The notes beneath the pieces are model-generated. The model was not told where the DNA came from. It saw only the letters and a list, made by a program, of their open reading frames with translations, and ran no database searches. Position numbers and translations under genes: made by a program. Positions 22,102-34,626 of a DNA stretch of 64,000 bases are shown here, in pieces. Position 1 is the stretch's first letter; each line of letters starts with the position of its first letter. Source of the DNA: Ophioderma brevispina (taxonomy: Eukaryota > Echinodermata > Ophiuroidea > Amphilepidida > Ophiodermatidae); NCBI GenBank assembly GCA_023653785.1, contig JAMKCH010078560.1, positions 1-64,000 on the forward strand, given 5' to 3'.

Positions 22102-23611
22102 TTAAGGATTTTAGGAGTAATTATATTATACCCTTCACGTAACTGAATAAGTACATCATACACTGTAGGTGCAAAGGGTATAATTGTGACAGATTTACAT
22201 AAAATGTGGACCCATCTCTTGATTGCCCTAGGTGAAATTAAAAAAGAAAAAACTAAAACAAGATTTCATTGATCAAAGCTGTCATAAAAAGTTTTATTTT
22301 TCTATGTGTGTTATTTTTATTTTGCATTGATTTTTTTGGGGCTTAATTTCCTCAAGCCTGGAAAAGTGCGGGAACTGGGAACCTGGTTCCTGGGAAATTT
22401 TCCTATTTGGGGGGATATTTTTATAATGTAAATAAAGAAATACATAAGGATTGAAGGAAATTTTGCAATCTTGGATGGAAATTTTGATTGTGTTCCCAGG
22501 AAAATTAGCATTTTTTCCAGCCCTGAATAACCTATAGATGTAGGCCTAATTACATTATATTATGAGATTTGTTCACATATTGCTACGTCATGGTATCGGG
22601 TTTGCTTTTTTGTTTTCAAGAAGAATATAAAATTAAAAAGTGGGCTGAAAAAGCAATAAAAGGAAATTTCATGAAGAAAAGCATTTCCAAATGTTTCTGA
22701 GACAAAGAGTTTCTTCAACAAAATTTAGCAAGATGATTTGGTACAAATTGGTAAATATACCAGCAGTGCTCTAAATTAATTTGCAACATCACACAGCGTA
22801 CAGAATATGCCTGACAAATTCTGTGTTGTCTGAGATAAGAATCATCTTTCACAATGGGTTGTTTTTTTTTTTTTTTTTTTTTATGACACAATATTTGGGT
22901 GCCTCAAAATCTCTTGTTGCACCTTTAAGGATTTTAGGAGTAATTATATTATACCCTTCACGTAACTGAATAAGTACATCATACACTGTAGGTGCAAAGG
23001 GTATAATATAATTGTGACAGATTTACATAAAATGTGGACCCATCTCTTGATTGCCCTAGGTGAAATTAAAAAAGAAAAAACTAAAACAAGATTTCATTGA
23101 TCAAAGCTGTCATAAAAAGTTTTATTTTTCTATGTGTGTTATTTTTATTTTGCATTGATTTTTTTGGGGCTTAATTTCCTCAAGCCTGGAAAAGTGCGGG
23201 AACTGGGAACCTGGTTCCTGGGAAATTTTCTTATTTGGGGGAATATTTTTATAATGTAAATAAAGAAATACATAAGGATTGAAGGAAATTTTGATTGTGT
23301 TCCCAGGAAAATTAGCATTTTTTCCAGCCCTGAATAACCTATAGATGTAGGCCTAATTACATTGTATTATGAGAATATAAAATTAAAAAGTGGGCTGAAA
23401 AAGCAATAAAAGGAAATTTCATGAAGAAAAGCATTTCCAAATGTTTCTGAGACAAAGAGTTTCTTCAACAAAATTTAGCAAGATGATTTGGTACAAATTG
23501 GTAAATATACCAGCAGTGCTCTAAATTAATTTGCAACATCACACAGCGTACAGAATATGCCTGACAAATTCTGTGTTGTCTGAGATAAGAATCATCTTTC
23601 ACAATGGGTTG
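22058..23611 (+). repeat. Tandem duplication with poly(T) joint
   Basis: Copy 1 is 22058-22861 and copy 2 about 22881-23611. Both start TTATGACACAATATTTGGG and end ACAATGGGTTG. The joint is a run of 21 T (22862-22882). The copies are near-identical but differ by indels: copy 2 lacks about 18 bases near 22453 and about 50-70 bases near 22570-22625 of copy 1, and has an extra TATAA near 23007. Differences of this kind are typical of two alleles. The first copy's left edge lies in an H element. Confidence 0.9.
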
Positions 23612-26039
23612 CTGAGGCTCAAAGGGCAAACACAACAACACTGATAACCAGGCATGCCTGTAGGAAGAGATGAGAAGATGCTGGAGGGGTCAAAGGTCAT
23701 GATTCAGTGGTTAGCACTGGTTAGGCACAGATGGAATAAATTTCAGATGGAAATTATGATTGGCATGATTAACAGGATCTCTTAATTAAATGCGAGAAAG
23801 TGGTAGAGGGTTTTGAGTCTTTCCTTGATACATTTTGTAGACAACAATCACATTGAAGACTGCACTCAAGTAATTTGCCATATGTGCATTAACATTGTAC
23901 AAAAGTACAAATCACCAGGTCCATAATGCAATGTGATTTTGTAAATGATGGCCGTAATAAGGTCATGTGACCCCTGCCACATGTTTCAGTCATTGGTATA
24001 TAAGAGCAGACTTCATGTTGACCAGCTGATGTAATGAAATGTGGGATTGGTTAAGTCATCATCTTTGTGAGGATCATGGAGTTGAGCCCCAAGATGAGGA
24101 ACAAAATTCTTGTCCTAACCTGTAATCTTTAGTTTTGAAGCCTATTAGAGAAATGTGACTGGCTTCTTAAGAAACCGTCTGGAAAATGTGCAGTTGTGTT
24201 GATTTGGAATGCAAAACCACCTGTTTTCAAGGACGTTTGAGATGAAGAGGTTCAAGTTCATCTGTTTAGGAATTACTCTGTACCTCATCAGTGTGTGGAG
24301 GAGATACTGTTACAACCTGCTGTGGGGTAAGGCCATGTGCCCCTCTGTTGCTATGGAATGCTCAGCATCATATTACCATGGCGATGCTGTCCTTGCCTCC
24401 TACCAGGCATCATCTTGGCGGTGGTGTGGTGCTTGAGGCACTGATGGTATGTCTTATCGGTTTCTTGCAGGATGGGATTGTAGGAAATGGGCGTTGGCTT
24501 TTTGTGGATTGGTTGATGGTAGAGGAAATGTTAGTTTGATGAAAGTGCAAGTGATCGTTTTCTTTTGTAGCACAAGCCACCAAGTTTAATGCGTATATTA
24601 ATCAGAATCTTTGTAGTGTTTGTTATTTGGACATAATTTTCGTTTGTTGTAATTTTGCCCATTTCTAATCTAATCTGTACATTTAAAGTTATAGACCATA
24701 ACCTCCTACGTCCACTTCTTTTTTGTTTGCCTGCGAATCCATTTCCTACGAATGTTTTATGGCCCATAGTATTAAAACTCTAACGCATACACTTCACCCA
24801 ATGTGTACACGTCCAGGCAGGCCGACCTATTTCGAGATACCAGCCCTAAACATGTTTTAACAAGCATTGCTGTTAACTGTCTCTTATTCAAAGTCTACTG
24901 CACTTTCTGTTTGTTTTTTTTATATTGAAAATAAACACACAAACAAAAAATTTGAGAATAAGACCTTAATTTTAGTTTCAGAAAAAAAGGGAAAAGCTGT
25001 TTTCCTCTCTGTTCCCATTTTCAGCCGCAGAAAGTTGGGCGTGATCCTTACAGGAAGGCAGGAAGTTCGGAATACATTTTTGACCCATTTTGGTGCAGTT
25101 GTCACAGAGTCACACAATTTTTATTATTTTTTTACCATCTGCACCCCTTTCCTGGTTACACCTCTGATTTTAGAAGTTATAAATTCATGTTAAAGTAAAA
25201 TTATGCATAAAAATTGACATTTCTTCACAATTCAGAACATTAGGCTAAATTACTATTCTTACTCATGTACTGTATAATACATCTCATAGTCCTAAGTGTT
25301 TTCAACTAAAAACCTACCTGTCTGTCTACGGTTATCTACCTACCCACCCTATATTTTCTGGCCTATCATATGCAATACAACCATTTTAGGCATATAACTG
25401 TTAACAGATTAACTTTAAAGCAAGACATTTTTCAAGAGGCAACATTTTTTTTGTGCAAAAATATAAACAAATTCTAATAAACAATGTTATTGTAATAAAT
25501 ATTATTTTACAAATGAATTTATTTTTGCAGCCATGCCATGAATTTATTTTGAGAACGACGCAACTTGTGAAAATAAATTGATAGTGAAATTTTACAGTAA
25601 ATCCAGTTAAATTTGGAAGAGGAGCAATTCTATTCATTAACTGATAATCACCTTGTTTCAACTTTAATTTTCATTCCAAAGGCATAATTTTCCAAAGGTA
25701 ATGTCATTAAACCACTGTTTTTATCCACCCCAACCAACTCTTTACCAATGTAGTAAACACCTTGACCCAACCTGGCCTCTTGCACATCTTTTTGTTTGTA
25801 TATCGCTTTTCAAAGATTACTGATGTGTAACAAGTTCATATTGTTATATACGAAGCCACGTTGCATGCATCTCACTGATCCTGTCCATTGGATGTTGATG
25901 AGGCAGTTAGATTTGGAAATCAGGTGGATCCATTTTAGTTCAGTGCTTCTGATTAGGATCTAGTTTTAGTTTTGGTCAAGGTATAGAGGGTTTTCTTGGG
26001 AGATTTTGTGGGAAAAATTGGAAAGCTTTGAGTTTAACA

Positions 26040-26332
26040 AAGTGATACCTCACCATGGTTTCTTCTTCAAAATGACCTTGTTCCCAACTGTAAAGTTTCA
26101 CACTGATATTTCAATCCGTTTTGATATGAGAGCTAAAAATTTTGATTTTGGTCGACCAGAAAAGGGCACATTTTGCTCATAACATCCAAACCAACACCTT
26201 TTAGTTTTAGCGCAAAGATTTCGCAGGGCAAATGAGAAAAATAGTATTTTTTTCCAGACACAAAATTTTGACCACTTTGGTAAAATCATGGGTTCCCGGG
26301 GACAAGGCCATTCGTGATTGGGCCATGGATCT
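26040..26332 (-). mobile_element. TTAA element, family G, copy 2
   Basis: In reverse orientation it starts AGATCCATGGCCCAATCACG next to TTAA (26333-26336). It matches 15936-16200 through TTTTGGTCGACCA, TAGCTCTCA and CGGATTGAAATATC words. The left boundary is decayed and approximate. Confidence 0.6.
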
Positions 26333-27091
26333 TTAAGCTCTAAGGAGATTAACAAGAAGAAGAGATGCTTCAATAATCATTGCTCTTGCCATGAAAACAT
26401 TTGTTTCCCCAAAAGATTTGCTTCTTTTTTCCATATGTATAGGTTTTGGAGATGAAAGTGCAGCAACTGTAGCGAATAATCCCCTCCCTCTTTTGAGGCA
26501 TCAGTTTTAGGGAGTTTTTTCCGCTTTCAATCATGAGAGGTACTATTGTCAGGAAGTTTGTTTCAGTTTCATGTTCGCTACCTCTTCCATTTTACTCTAT
26601 CTTTTAATTTTGTGGCCAGAATATTTCGTGATATTTAAAGTTTTGGAATTTGCTGAAGTTGTTTATTTAATGGAGTCTATGCAAGTATAATGTAACTTAG
26701 AAGAATAAATTTTTGCATGTTCATGCCAATTCATGTCCATTTTCATGTCCATGCACAAAGATAAACCCATCACGAAAATAACGGTGTACACAGAAGTTGT
26801 AGTAACTTTTGCCTGCCTTGAACAAATCAGACATCAATAAATGGGCCCCAAAGGTGGTAGTAGCAGTATATTGTGCATGTACAATTCAATTTGGTTATCA
26901 CTTCCGCACAATGCTCATTGTTAGCCATTCCTGGGATGAATAGATTCGGAGGTTGAATGTGTTAACATAATGAAATCGAGTCGGTTTGTTGAGAGTGCGG
27001 TGTAGGTAGGCCTATGTTTCGAGTACGCCCAGAGTTCAGTTGAGTTGATCAATTCAGGTGTAAAAGAGATTGGTGACAAGAAAGAGGCAAG

Positions 27092-27372
27092 GGTTGGTAT
27101 TCTGAAAGGGAGACTAACTTTAGACCTGGGTTTAAACCAGGGTTAGTCCTACAAGAGGGGACCTTTTTTTCTTACAACATACTCTAAAAGTGTGCTGTAA
27201 CGGGTGAGAAAATTCCTCATGGATGGGCTGGAACAGCCCATCCATGAGGAATTTTCTCCCCCGTTACATTTAACTTTAACAGTATTTTGAAAGGAAAAAA
27301 GGTCCCCTCTTGTAGGACTAACCCTGGTTTAAACCCAGGACTAAAGTTAGTCTCCCTTTCAGAATACCAGCC
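27092..27372. mobile_element. Near-perfect long palindrome, family P
   Basis: The two halves of this 281-bp interval are inverted copies. GGTATTCTGAAAGGGAGACT on the left pairs with its complement at the right edge, and the centre is GATGGGCTGGAACAGCCCATC at about 27222-27242. Internal words such as GGGTTTAAACCAGGGTT are themselves palindromic. Related copies are 44396-44843, 48563-48838 and, more remotely, 60619-60775. It can form a hairpin of about 140 base pairs. Non-coding. Confidence 0.85.
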
Positions 27373-27439
27373 AAGATGTTTAAACAAAGTAATCAAAATT
27401 AAAGGGACGTGTACATCCTTCTGATCCTTCACATGAGCT

Positions 27440-28040
27440 CAATGGTGATGTGAATGCAAGAAGGTCATAAGTGCAATAGCTGCCATGTGATACATCTGTG
27501 TGCAGCCATGTATTAGGATAACTCAGTTTATCTTTCCTTAAAGACACTATCAGTAATTCACACGAAAGATAAAAAAATATTTGAAACTTGCCGGAATAGC
27601 TTAAAAGTGAATGATAAGTCTGTAGGACTCTCATAAGGTATATATTTTCCAACTGAAAAAATGACAGAAAAGGAAGAAAAGAGCAGTTTTCAAAGATATG
27701 AATCCCCATTCAATTACGTGTTGTAGTAAGTGTCCGTACGGACAGTAATGACTAAGATACCTGATTTTGTCCTTATTAGGTTGTTTCAAGACTTATCACT
27801 TGCAGGGTATGTTAGGATACCTACTTGTTACAAAAATGCAAAAATCTGATTTTTTATGATTTCTTCAATTTTCTGATTTAGCAAATCACTGATAGTGCCT
27901 TTAAGGTGACTGTCACATGGTCGACATGGAGAACCATTTTAAGAGCCACTGACCAAAGAATTGGCATAATAGTATGTTTGATGGGAATTTCTGTCAAATG
28001 GCAGCTATTGCACTTAAGATTTTCGTGCACTGACATGATG
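27440..28040. mobile_element. Inverted-repeat element, family E, interrupted by K
   Basis: The left end contains AAGTGCAATAGCTGCCAT and the right end its complement, ATGGCAGCTATTGCACTTAA. A second copy lies at 63560-63815 without the interruption. The K element at 27542-27900 sits within it at a TTAA. Exact termini are uncertain. Confidence 0.65.
27542..27900 (+). mobile_element. TTAA element, family K, full-length copy nested in E, 359 bp
   Basis: Perfect TTAA duplication (27538-27541 and 27901-27904). The termini AGACACTATCAGTAATTC and, reversed, AGGCACTATCAGTGATTTG are inverted repeats. The centre holds a palindrome TGTCCGTACGGACA (about 27728-27741). Other copies: 33530-33876, 34280-34626 and 37032-37378, plus the broken one at 20654-21208. 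The 109-residue minus frame across it is an artefact. Confidence 0.85.
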
Positions 28041-30060
28041 ACATGTGATGTAAACAAGCAAAAATGAGTCATCTGTTATTAATATAAGCCTTAATATAGA
28101 CGTTGAGATAGCCAATTTTGATGTTCACTTTCTGAGTTTGAACTTTTATTCTTGTTCTGAGTGACACTAAAATTCCCATTATCTGGCACCTTAAGTCCAA
28201 TTGATACAAAGCTTTGAAGCCCAGAAGATGGCACAGATAATAAGATTTAAAACATAGTTTTGAGTTTTTCCCCTAAAAATGACCTTCATGTTGCTGGATC
28301 GCATTTGTCATCCTCCTCCTTAGCTTCCTTTATAAGTTGTAATATTCCTGTCATGAACTTTTAAAACAAACGTTTTCCTTGGAGAGAAGAGGTACATGAA
28401 CTTTTTAATAGAGGAATTTTATAAAATCGGGGGAATGCAAATTTTTTGAATGGAGGCAGAGCAGAAATGCAATATTTTTGCCAAAAAAAGTTGAATTCCT
28501 CCATACCCCATAGCTAGTATCTTCTGGGTATATTCCATGCCAGATAGTTTTATACCTCTTAGCCGGATGGGTTTATAGGATGCCTGATCAGATGTTAAGA
28601 ATTGTTTTTCTGTCCCTATATTTGTTACTTTGTCAGTGAGTCCAAATAACCCAAAATAAGCTGTTCCAAGAATTAAAGATGGTACAACCTCTCTGAAAAA
28701 ACTGCGTACACTTAAATTAGTTACCTTAACCCAATAAAAACAAGACTGAAAAAAAAATGGTAAGATTACTTTTTAGCTTCCGCATTTCACAATCATGCAT
28801 CACTCTTTTTACCTTTCCACATCCATGCACTTGTTGCATCGGTTTGCCATACTGGGTGACGCGCATATAATTATTTGACTCAGATGAAAAGAGAAAGTTC
28901 AGTATTATGATCCTCCCTAAAAAAAAAAAAGAGCTGACCTCAGGCATTTCATTGAAATCTGTCTGGTAGTAAAATTAAAGAACAGCCAAGGTATTCTTGT
29001 TGATTCCACGGCTCTTTCACCACCAACACCAGAATCTTTGCAAACATGCCAATACCAGCCATTCAAACAATCTACTCATCCATGCCTCATTGATTCCTTT
29101 GAAATCACTGCTAGAATATAAGAACAAAAACTGACAGAGGTACAACCCTTGATTTGATGTGTAAATTTTAAACCAACATCGAGGTTCCTCTTTTGTTCCT
29201 GGTCTTTTATTCTCCTCTACTCTCCTCTTTTAATTTGAAGGATGTTGGGATTTAAATAAGGTGTGTGAATGGTAGATTTGGCTTTGAGGCGAGAAATGGA
29301 GACCTTAACTTAAACAATGGATGTCCATGGTGTAGGGTCATCGAGAGGTTTCTGGCAAATATGATGTGTAGAGTAAAGCTATTCAGAATTGAAAGCAGGC
29401 CTTGCTTCTTTGGTTTGTGGAGGACTAAAATGGGTGATAACTGAGTGGAGTTTGATCTTGAAATGTATAGGTAGAGAAAGAGAGATTACCTTTATTGAGG
29501 ACAGGATGTTGGGCTTAAAGGACACCATCAGATCAGATGGGAACAGCATTTTAGAGTAAATGAGGCTTTTGGTGATTCATGGTGAAGTTTTACCCATTAA
29601 TAGTAACAATCTTTTGTGATTTTCCTTTAAAAAGAATTGCAAAGGGGGGTGTCAATTTGGCAAAAGTGGACTTTTTTACCAATTTTTTGCTCATTTTGGC
29701 CCTTTTTAGCTCTTTTTTTAGTGGTTTTGGAGCTTTTTGGAATTTGGGGGCATCTGCTCCCTCTGCTCCTCCCCTGGTTACGGGCCTGATTGGTAGTGCC
29801 GTAAGTCTTCTTTTAAACATTTCATTTGATTCTGATGGTGGCACTTAGAATTTTTTTACCACATTGCCGCACTGGCCACTGTGTGTTTGTTGCATGTAAT
29901 TTCTGTTCAATTTTTGAGCAGAAATTATAGCTAGAAGCTGTCAGTTAAGTCACCCAGCCACCTTTTATATTTAGGCCTACATCACTAACAAAAATGGTAG
30001 GTCTAATAATCCTCTAATTCTTATAGTAGATTCCAATTGATGGTAGAGTTATGGGCGGAG
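28041..30060. other. No gene or clear repeat, except a hAT-type end
   Basis: No coding exon is recognised. At 29640-29788 a T-rich segment ends with CCCCTGGTTACGGGCCTG, the reverse of a CAGGCCCGTAACCAGGGG terminus of hAT type. The matching left end is not evident. The rest is unremarkable AT-rich sequence. Confidence 0.5.
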
Positions 30061-30206
30061 TTTTGGACTTCGTCTATTACTCAAAATAGGGGACAGAAAT
30101 ACCCAGAAAATCTTCGATTTCTTCCTCGCAATACAAAAGAGATCGGATTGAAAGAAACTGGCCAACTACAAATAAAAGTTACGTTGTTCGTCCAGTCAAT
30201 ACTTAA

Positions 30207-30359
30207 GAAATAAAGGGTCAGATGTTCATGTTTATGGGAGAATAATGTGTCCGAGGCAAGTAAAAACATGAATAATGGGCGAGGCGAAGCCGAGACCCAT
30301 GTTTTTACTGCCGAGGACACATTATTCGACATAAACATGAACATCGCACCCTTTATTTC
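30207..30359. repeat. Inverted repeat with 62-64 base arms
   Basis: The left arm (30207-30270) and right arm (30298-30359) pair with few mismatches over words such as ACATGAACAT and AATGTGTCC. The loop is short and reads GGGCGAGGCGAAGCCGAG, itself partly palindromic. The arms start and end with GAAATAAAGGG. The segment directly adjoins 30362-30636, with which it shares the word GAATAATGGGC. Confidence 0.8.
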
Positions 30360-30361
30360 TA

Positions 30362-30636
30362 TTCTATTACCGTAAGAAAGTAAAATAATACCAGAAAAAA
30401 AATGGCCATTTCTTACTAAAAACGTAACAGTTGTTTACGTCTTTAGAGCGCGCGCTTTGTCTTCCAGCGTAAATGTTAGCGTGTGCACTTATAGTGATGG
30501 TGGCACGCGCTGAAAAGAATGTGCGCTTTGCATCACGCATTAGAGCGTAATCGCGACCCATTATTGCAGAATAATGGGCAGTAAACAACCAATCAAAGAG
30601 CGCGCTTTTGAATAATGGGCAGTAGAGGTAATAGAA
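30362..30636. mobile_element. Miniature inverted-repeat element with TTCTATTACC ends, 275 bp
   Basis: The left end TTCTATTACC is matched by GGTAATAGAA at the right end. The inside is rich in GCGC words and contains GAATAATGGGCAGTA twice (about 30570 and 30610). It probably forms one composite unit with the hairpin at 30207-30359. Confidence 0.55.
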
Positions 30637-31657
30637 TTTGTATTTTATACTATGTGATGCATATAGTGTGTCTACCCCAGAATTGGTTTTAAACATTGCC
30701 TACCAAAAACATATCATACATTTTAGAAGGCTTTAGTCACCTGTGTGTTACAATGCAGAACTTTTATCTTCACTATTCATAAAATCAGCTTTCACCTGCT
30801 TTCACTGAAACTATTCCTGGATTTAGTTTGCGCTTTCTTTGAACATTCTAGGGTTTATGCTTTGACTATTGATTGGGACTGTGAATGGCCCAACCACTCA
30901 GGGTTGGCTATAGCGCACATCATACCACAAATACACGGACTAAAGTTTTTATATACTAATCCCCTCAATTCATACCTCCACCTACAAAAAAGTAGAGGCT
31001 ATTCCACTATCAACTGGAATCTAGTATAATTCCCTCCATTGATTTCCTTCCATACTATCTTGTCCTATATAATTACAAACCGGCTTTACCGCATAGCATT
31101 GCGTGACTGTTTAAGTAATTATTTAGCTGGAGATGCATCACATTGGGAAAGTGAAACAAAACTGGATGGCAGAGTAGAGAGAGGATGTTAGTTTTGTTTT
31201 CTATGAAAATGATAAAGTGCTATTCATTCTGTGTTAGATGGTTGCCTCCATGTTGTTCATTGGAGACATTGAGTGAAACCAGGAAGTGATGCAGGCCTAT
31301 AGGAGGAAGTGTAGAAAATACACTGAACTGCTGCTAACAAGGGCATTGTAGAAGAAATCTTAGCTGATTTATATACTGACTTCATGCTAACAAATTATGG
31401 AGATCATCATGCATATTATGGGTAGCTGTAAATGTGTTGTCATGTCCTATTGATAGTGGGTGGGGGGGGGGGAATCTGAGGGGGTGGATTAGCAAATATA
31501 TTTTCCATGTTTGTCACCCAGATTGAGGTCATAAGATGTTGGGGTCAGGCTTAGCTGATTTATATTTTTCTTTAATGCAGGCCTGATCATGGTCCGATTT
31601 TCCATGTTTTCCTCACAAACATCTGATAACAAAGTTGGAGTTAAATTTTTTTCAATT

Positions 31658-31740
31658 GTCATCGTCATCATCATCGTCGTCATCATCATCATCAATCATC
31701 GTCATCATCGTCGTCATCATCACCATCATCACCATCAGAT
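31658..31740. repeat. (ATC)n/(GTC)n trinucleotide repeat
   Basis: TCATCATCGTCGTCATCATC-type imperfect repeat, about 80 bases. The methionine-rich minus frame over it is an artefact of the repeat. Confidence 0.9.
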
Positions 31741-33114
31741 TCAGATTTGCCAATAAAATGTAAACAAAGAAGTTATTGATACATCTAATGATTATTTCCT
31801 GTGATCAATTTATTAAGCTCCATGTACAATTTAGATGTTTTGGCCAGCTTTTATGAAAAGATTAGGCCTATCCATAAAAATGACAAATGATAATTGGTCG
31901 CTGTCTTGAAAATGACAAAATATCGCAAAGACCATCGCATCAACAAAAAGTATTTACTAATTTGTTTCCTGGTATCATCTATCTCTAGAAATAATAACCA
32001 CTCCACAGAACCACCTGTTTATATTATGGGAAAAATTGATTTGCTTGCTCACATCACATTTCTGTATGGACACATCAAATCCATAACTAACATATTGTCA
32101 CAATTAGAACCTACACATGAGAATCTAGTTTCTGTAACTGTGGTTATGACCTCCAACCAGCTTAAATTGAGTGTTAATTGGCAGTGATTAATTTGTATGT
32201 GCACAATAATGAATGGCATCACTTTATACCTCTGCAGTGAACATAATTGGTAGAATTGGTAGACTGTAGACATACTGTACAGGGCAAAACCCTGGGGTAA
32301 GGCCTCAAGGTCACCTAAGGTCATCCAAAGGACATTTTTCCTCCTGTAATCTCCAGGAGAACCAGTGATGGAGAAATCCTCACTGGGAATGCTGCAGATG
32401 TGGTCATTTGGTGTCAGGAGTGGGATTGCATTGCAATGCACCGCAGGTGTCTAGCGTATACATAGACCAAGTGGTGGGGGATTTCCAGTCTAGCTTGGAA
32501 CAGATGGGAAAATATAAATTCATCATATCAGTGTAGACAGCATAGGTAGGAGGATGAAATATGGATATTGGATGATGTTGATAGGGGACCTCTAGACCCT
32601 AGCCTGTGATAACACCCATAGTCTGACTGCATCTATTTGGACTGAATTGACTTACATGCTGTGTGGTAAGCAAACACTTTTACACTTTAAAATAATTTAA
32701 CAAACTTGGTAGTCAGTGATGCATGGTGTGATTTTAAAATGTTGTGTGGTTTATCATGTTTATAAATGCAAAGCAGTGAGCTGGTTTGTAGGTGACATGT
32801 ATGATACTTCTTGAAGTCTGCATCAAATTAGGAAATGAGTATAGGCCTAGACTACTAGCTGGGTATGGAAATGATGATTATGGTTTGTATTATTGTAAGA
32901 CATGGTAGGTTAAATTGCTGATGCCTGAAAGTAATGCTTGTTGCAGATGTTTCTCAAGTGCATGTGTTGGAATTAGGAGTGTGCAGCAGGCGGTTGCATC
33001 GATTTAAGAAAATGTGAATCAGGCTTTTGAGTTTACAACTGGTAGTTAATCATGTGTATTAGTAAAATAGGGTGTATTGAGGTAGGAGAGGAGTAATGGT
33101 TATCATATGCACCT

Positions 33115-33272
33115 CAGTGGTGAATCAAGGGGGGGGGGGTTCATGCCAAAACATGCAAAAATAGATTTTTGGCTATTAGAGGTACTCCCACCTCCTCAGG
33201 GTTTTTGAATATAAAACAAGGATTTTTGATGAGTTTAACATTTGGGGTTGAATTTTGGATTAGAGTTTTGAC
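33115..33272. mobile_element. Left part of a hAT-like miniature element
   Basis: CAGTGGTGAATCAAGGGGGG at 33115 matches the common hAT-type terminus CAGTGGCGGATCCAGGGG. The right end is not found. The element seems cut by the left edge of the triplication at 33273. Confidence 0.5.
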
Positions 33273-33529
33273 GGCTCCTCTTCTGAAAATGTGAACTTGG
33301 GTCAAAGCATGAGGAAAGAATTCTGTCAAGTTTTTGCCATATTAGAAAATGCCAGTGATGCCAACGTAGTGTCTTCATTATATTTCAATATTTGATTTTA
33401 AGCCTGAAACATTTTAGACTATTTTCAAGTAAACATGTAAGAAAGTTCAAAATCAACAACATGACTTAAATGCCCTTTTTTTATTTTATTTAAAAGATGA
33501 TGAAAAATAAAAATGACTCCTGCTCTTAA

Positions 33530-33876
33530 AGACACTATCAGTGATTTGCTAAATCAGCAAATCGAAAAAATCATCAAAAATCAGATTTTTGCATGTATGT
33601 AACAAGTACAGGTATCCTAACATACCCTGCAAATGATAAGCCCAGAAGCAACCTAATAAGGACAGAATCGGAGATTTGAGTCATTACTGTCCGAACGGAC
33701 ACTTACTACAACACGTAATTGAATGGAGAATCGTATCTTGGAACACTGCCGTTTTCTTCCTTTTCTGTCAATTCTACGGCTGGAAAAGGTAACTTATGAG
33801 AAATCTACAGGCTTATCCTTCACTTAGAAGCTATTCTTGCACATTTCAAATATTTTTCAAATCACTGATAGTGTCT
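33530..33876 (-). mobile_element. TTAA element, family K, copy in unit 1, 347 bp
   Basis: TTAA at 33526-33529 and 33877-33880. The termini AGACACTATCAGTGATTTG and its reverse are nearly perfect inverted repeats. The centre palindrome is TGTCCGAACGGACA. Confidence 0.9.
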
Positions 33877-34279
33877 TTAAATAAAAATAAGTTCAACAGT
33901 GCTTGTACAGATTATCCTGTGAATGTGTTTCAATTCTATAGGTTAATTTTAATTATCTTTCTCAAGGAAGACTCAAATTATCCAATCTTTCCTTGCTCCT
34001 CATTTTTTTTTTTTTTTTTTTTGGCTCCTCTTCTGAAAATGTGAACTTGGGTCAAAGCATGAGGAAAGAATTCTGTCAAGTTTTTGCCATATTAGAAAAT
34101 GCCAGTGATGCCAACGTAGTGTCTTCATTATATTTCAATATTTGATTTTAAGCCTGAAACATTTTAGACTATTTTCAAGTAAACATGTAAGAAAGTTCAA
34201 AATCAACAACATGACTTAAATGCCCTTTTTTTATTTTATTTAAAAGATGATGAAAAATAAAAATGACTCCTGCTCTTAA

Positions 34280-34626
34280 AGACACTATCAGTGATTTGCT
34301 AAATCAGCAAATCGAAAAAATCATCAAAAATCAGATTTTTGCATGTATGTAACAAGTACAGGTATCCTAACATACCCTGCAAATGATAAGCCCAGAAGCA
34401 ACCTAATAAGGACAGAATCGGAGATTTGAGTCATTACTGTCCGAACGGACACTTACTACAACACGTAATTGAATGGAGAATCGTATCTTGGAACACTGCC
34501 GTTTTCTTCCTTTTCTGTCAATTCTACGGCTGGAAAAGGTAACTTATGAGAAATCTACAGGCTTATCCTTCACTTAGAAGCTATTCTTGCACATTTCAAA
34601 TATTTTTCAAATCACTGATAGTGTCT
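34280..34626 (-). mobile_element. TTAA element, family K, copy in unit 2, 347 bp
   Basis: Copy of 33530-33876 displaced by exactly 750 bases, with TTAA on both sides. At the corresponding place in unit 3 there is one TTAA (35026-35029) and no element. Confidence 0.9.

Noticed and set aside
31489..31695. Met/Thr-rich minus frame
   Set aside because: The start of the frame is an (ATC)n trinucleotide repeat.
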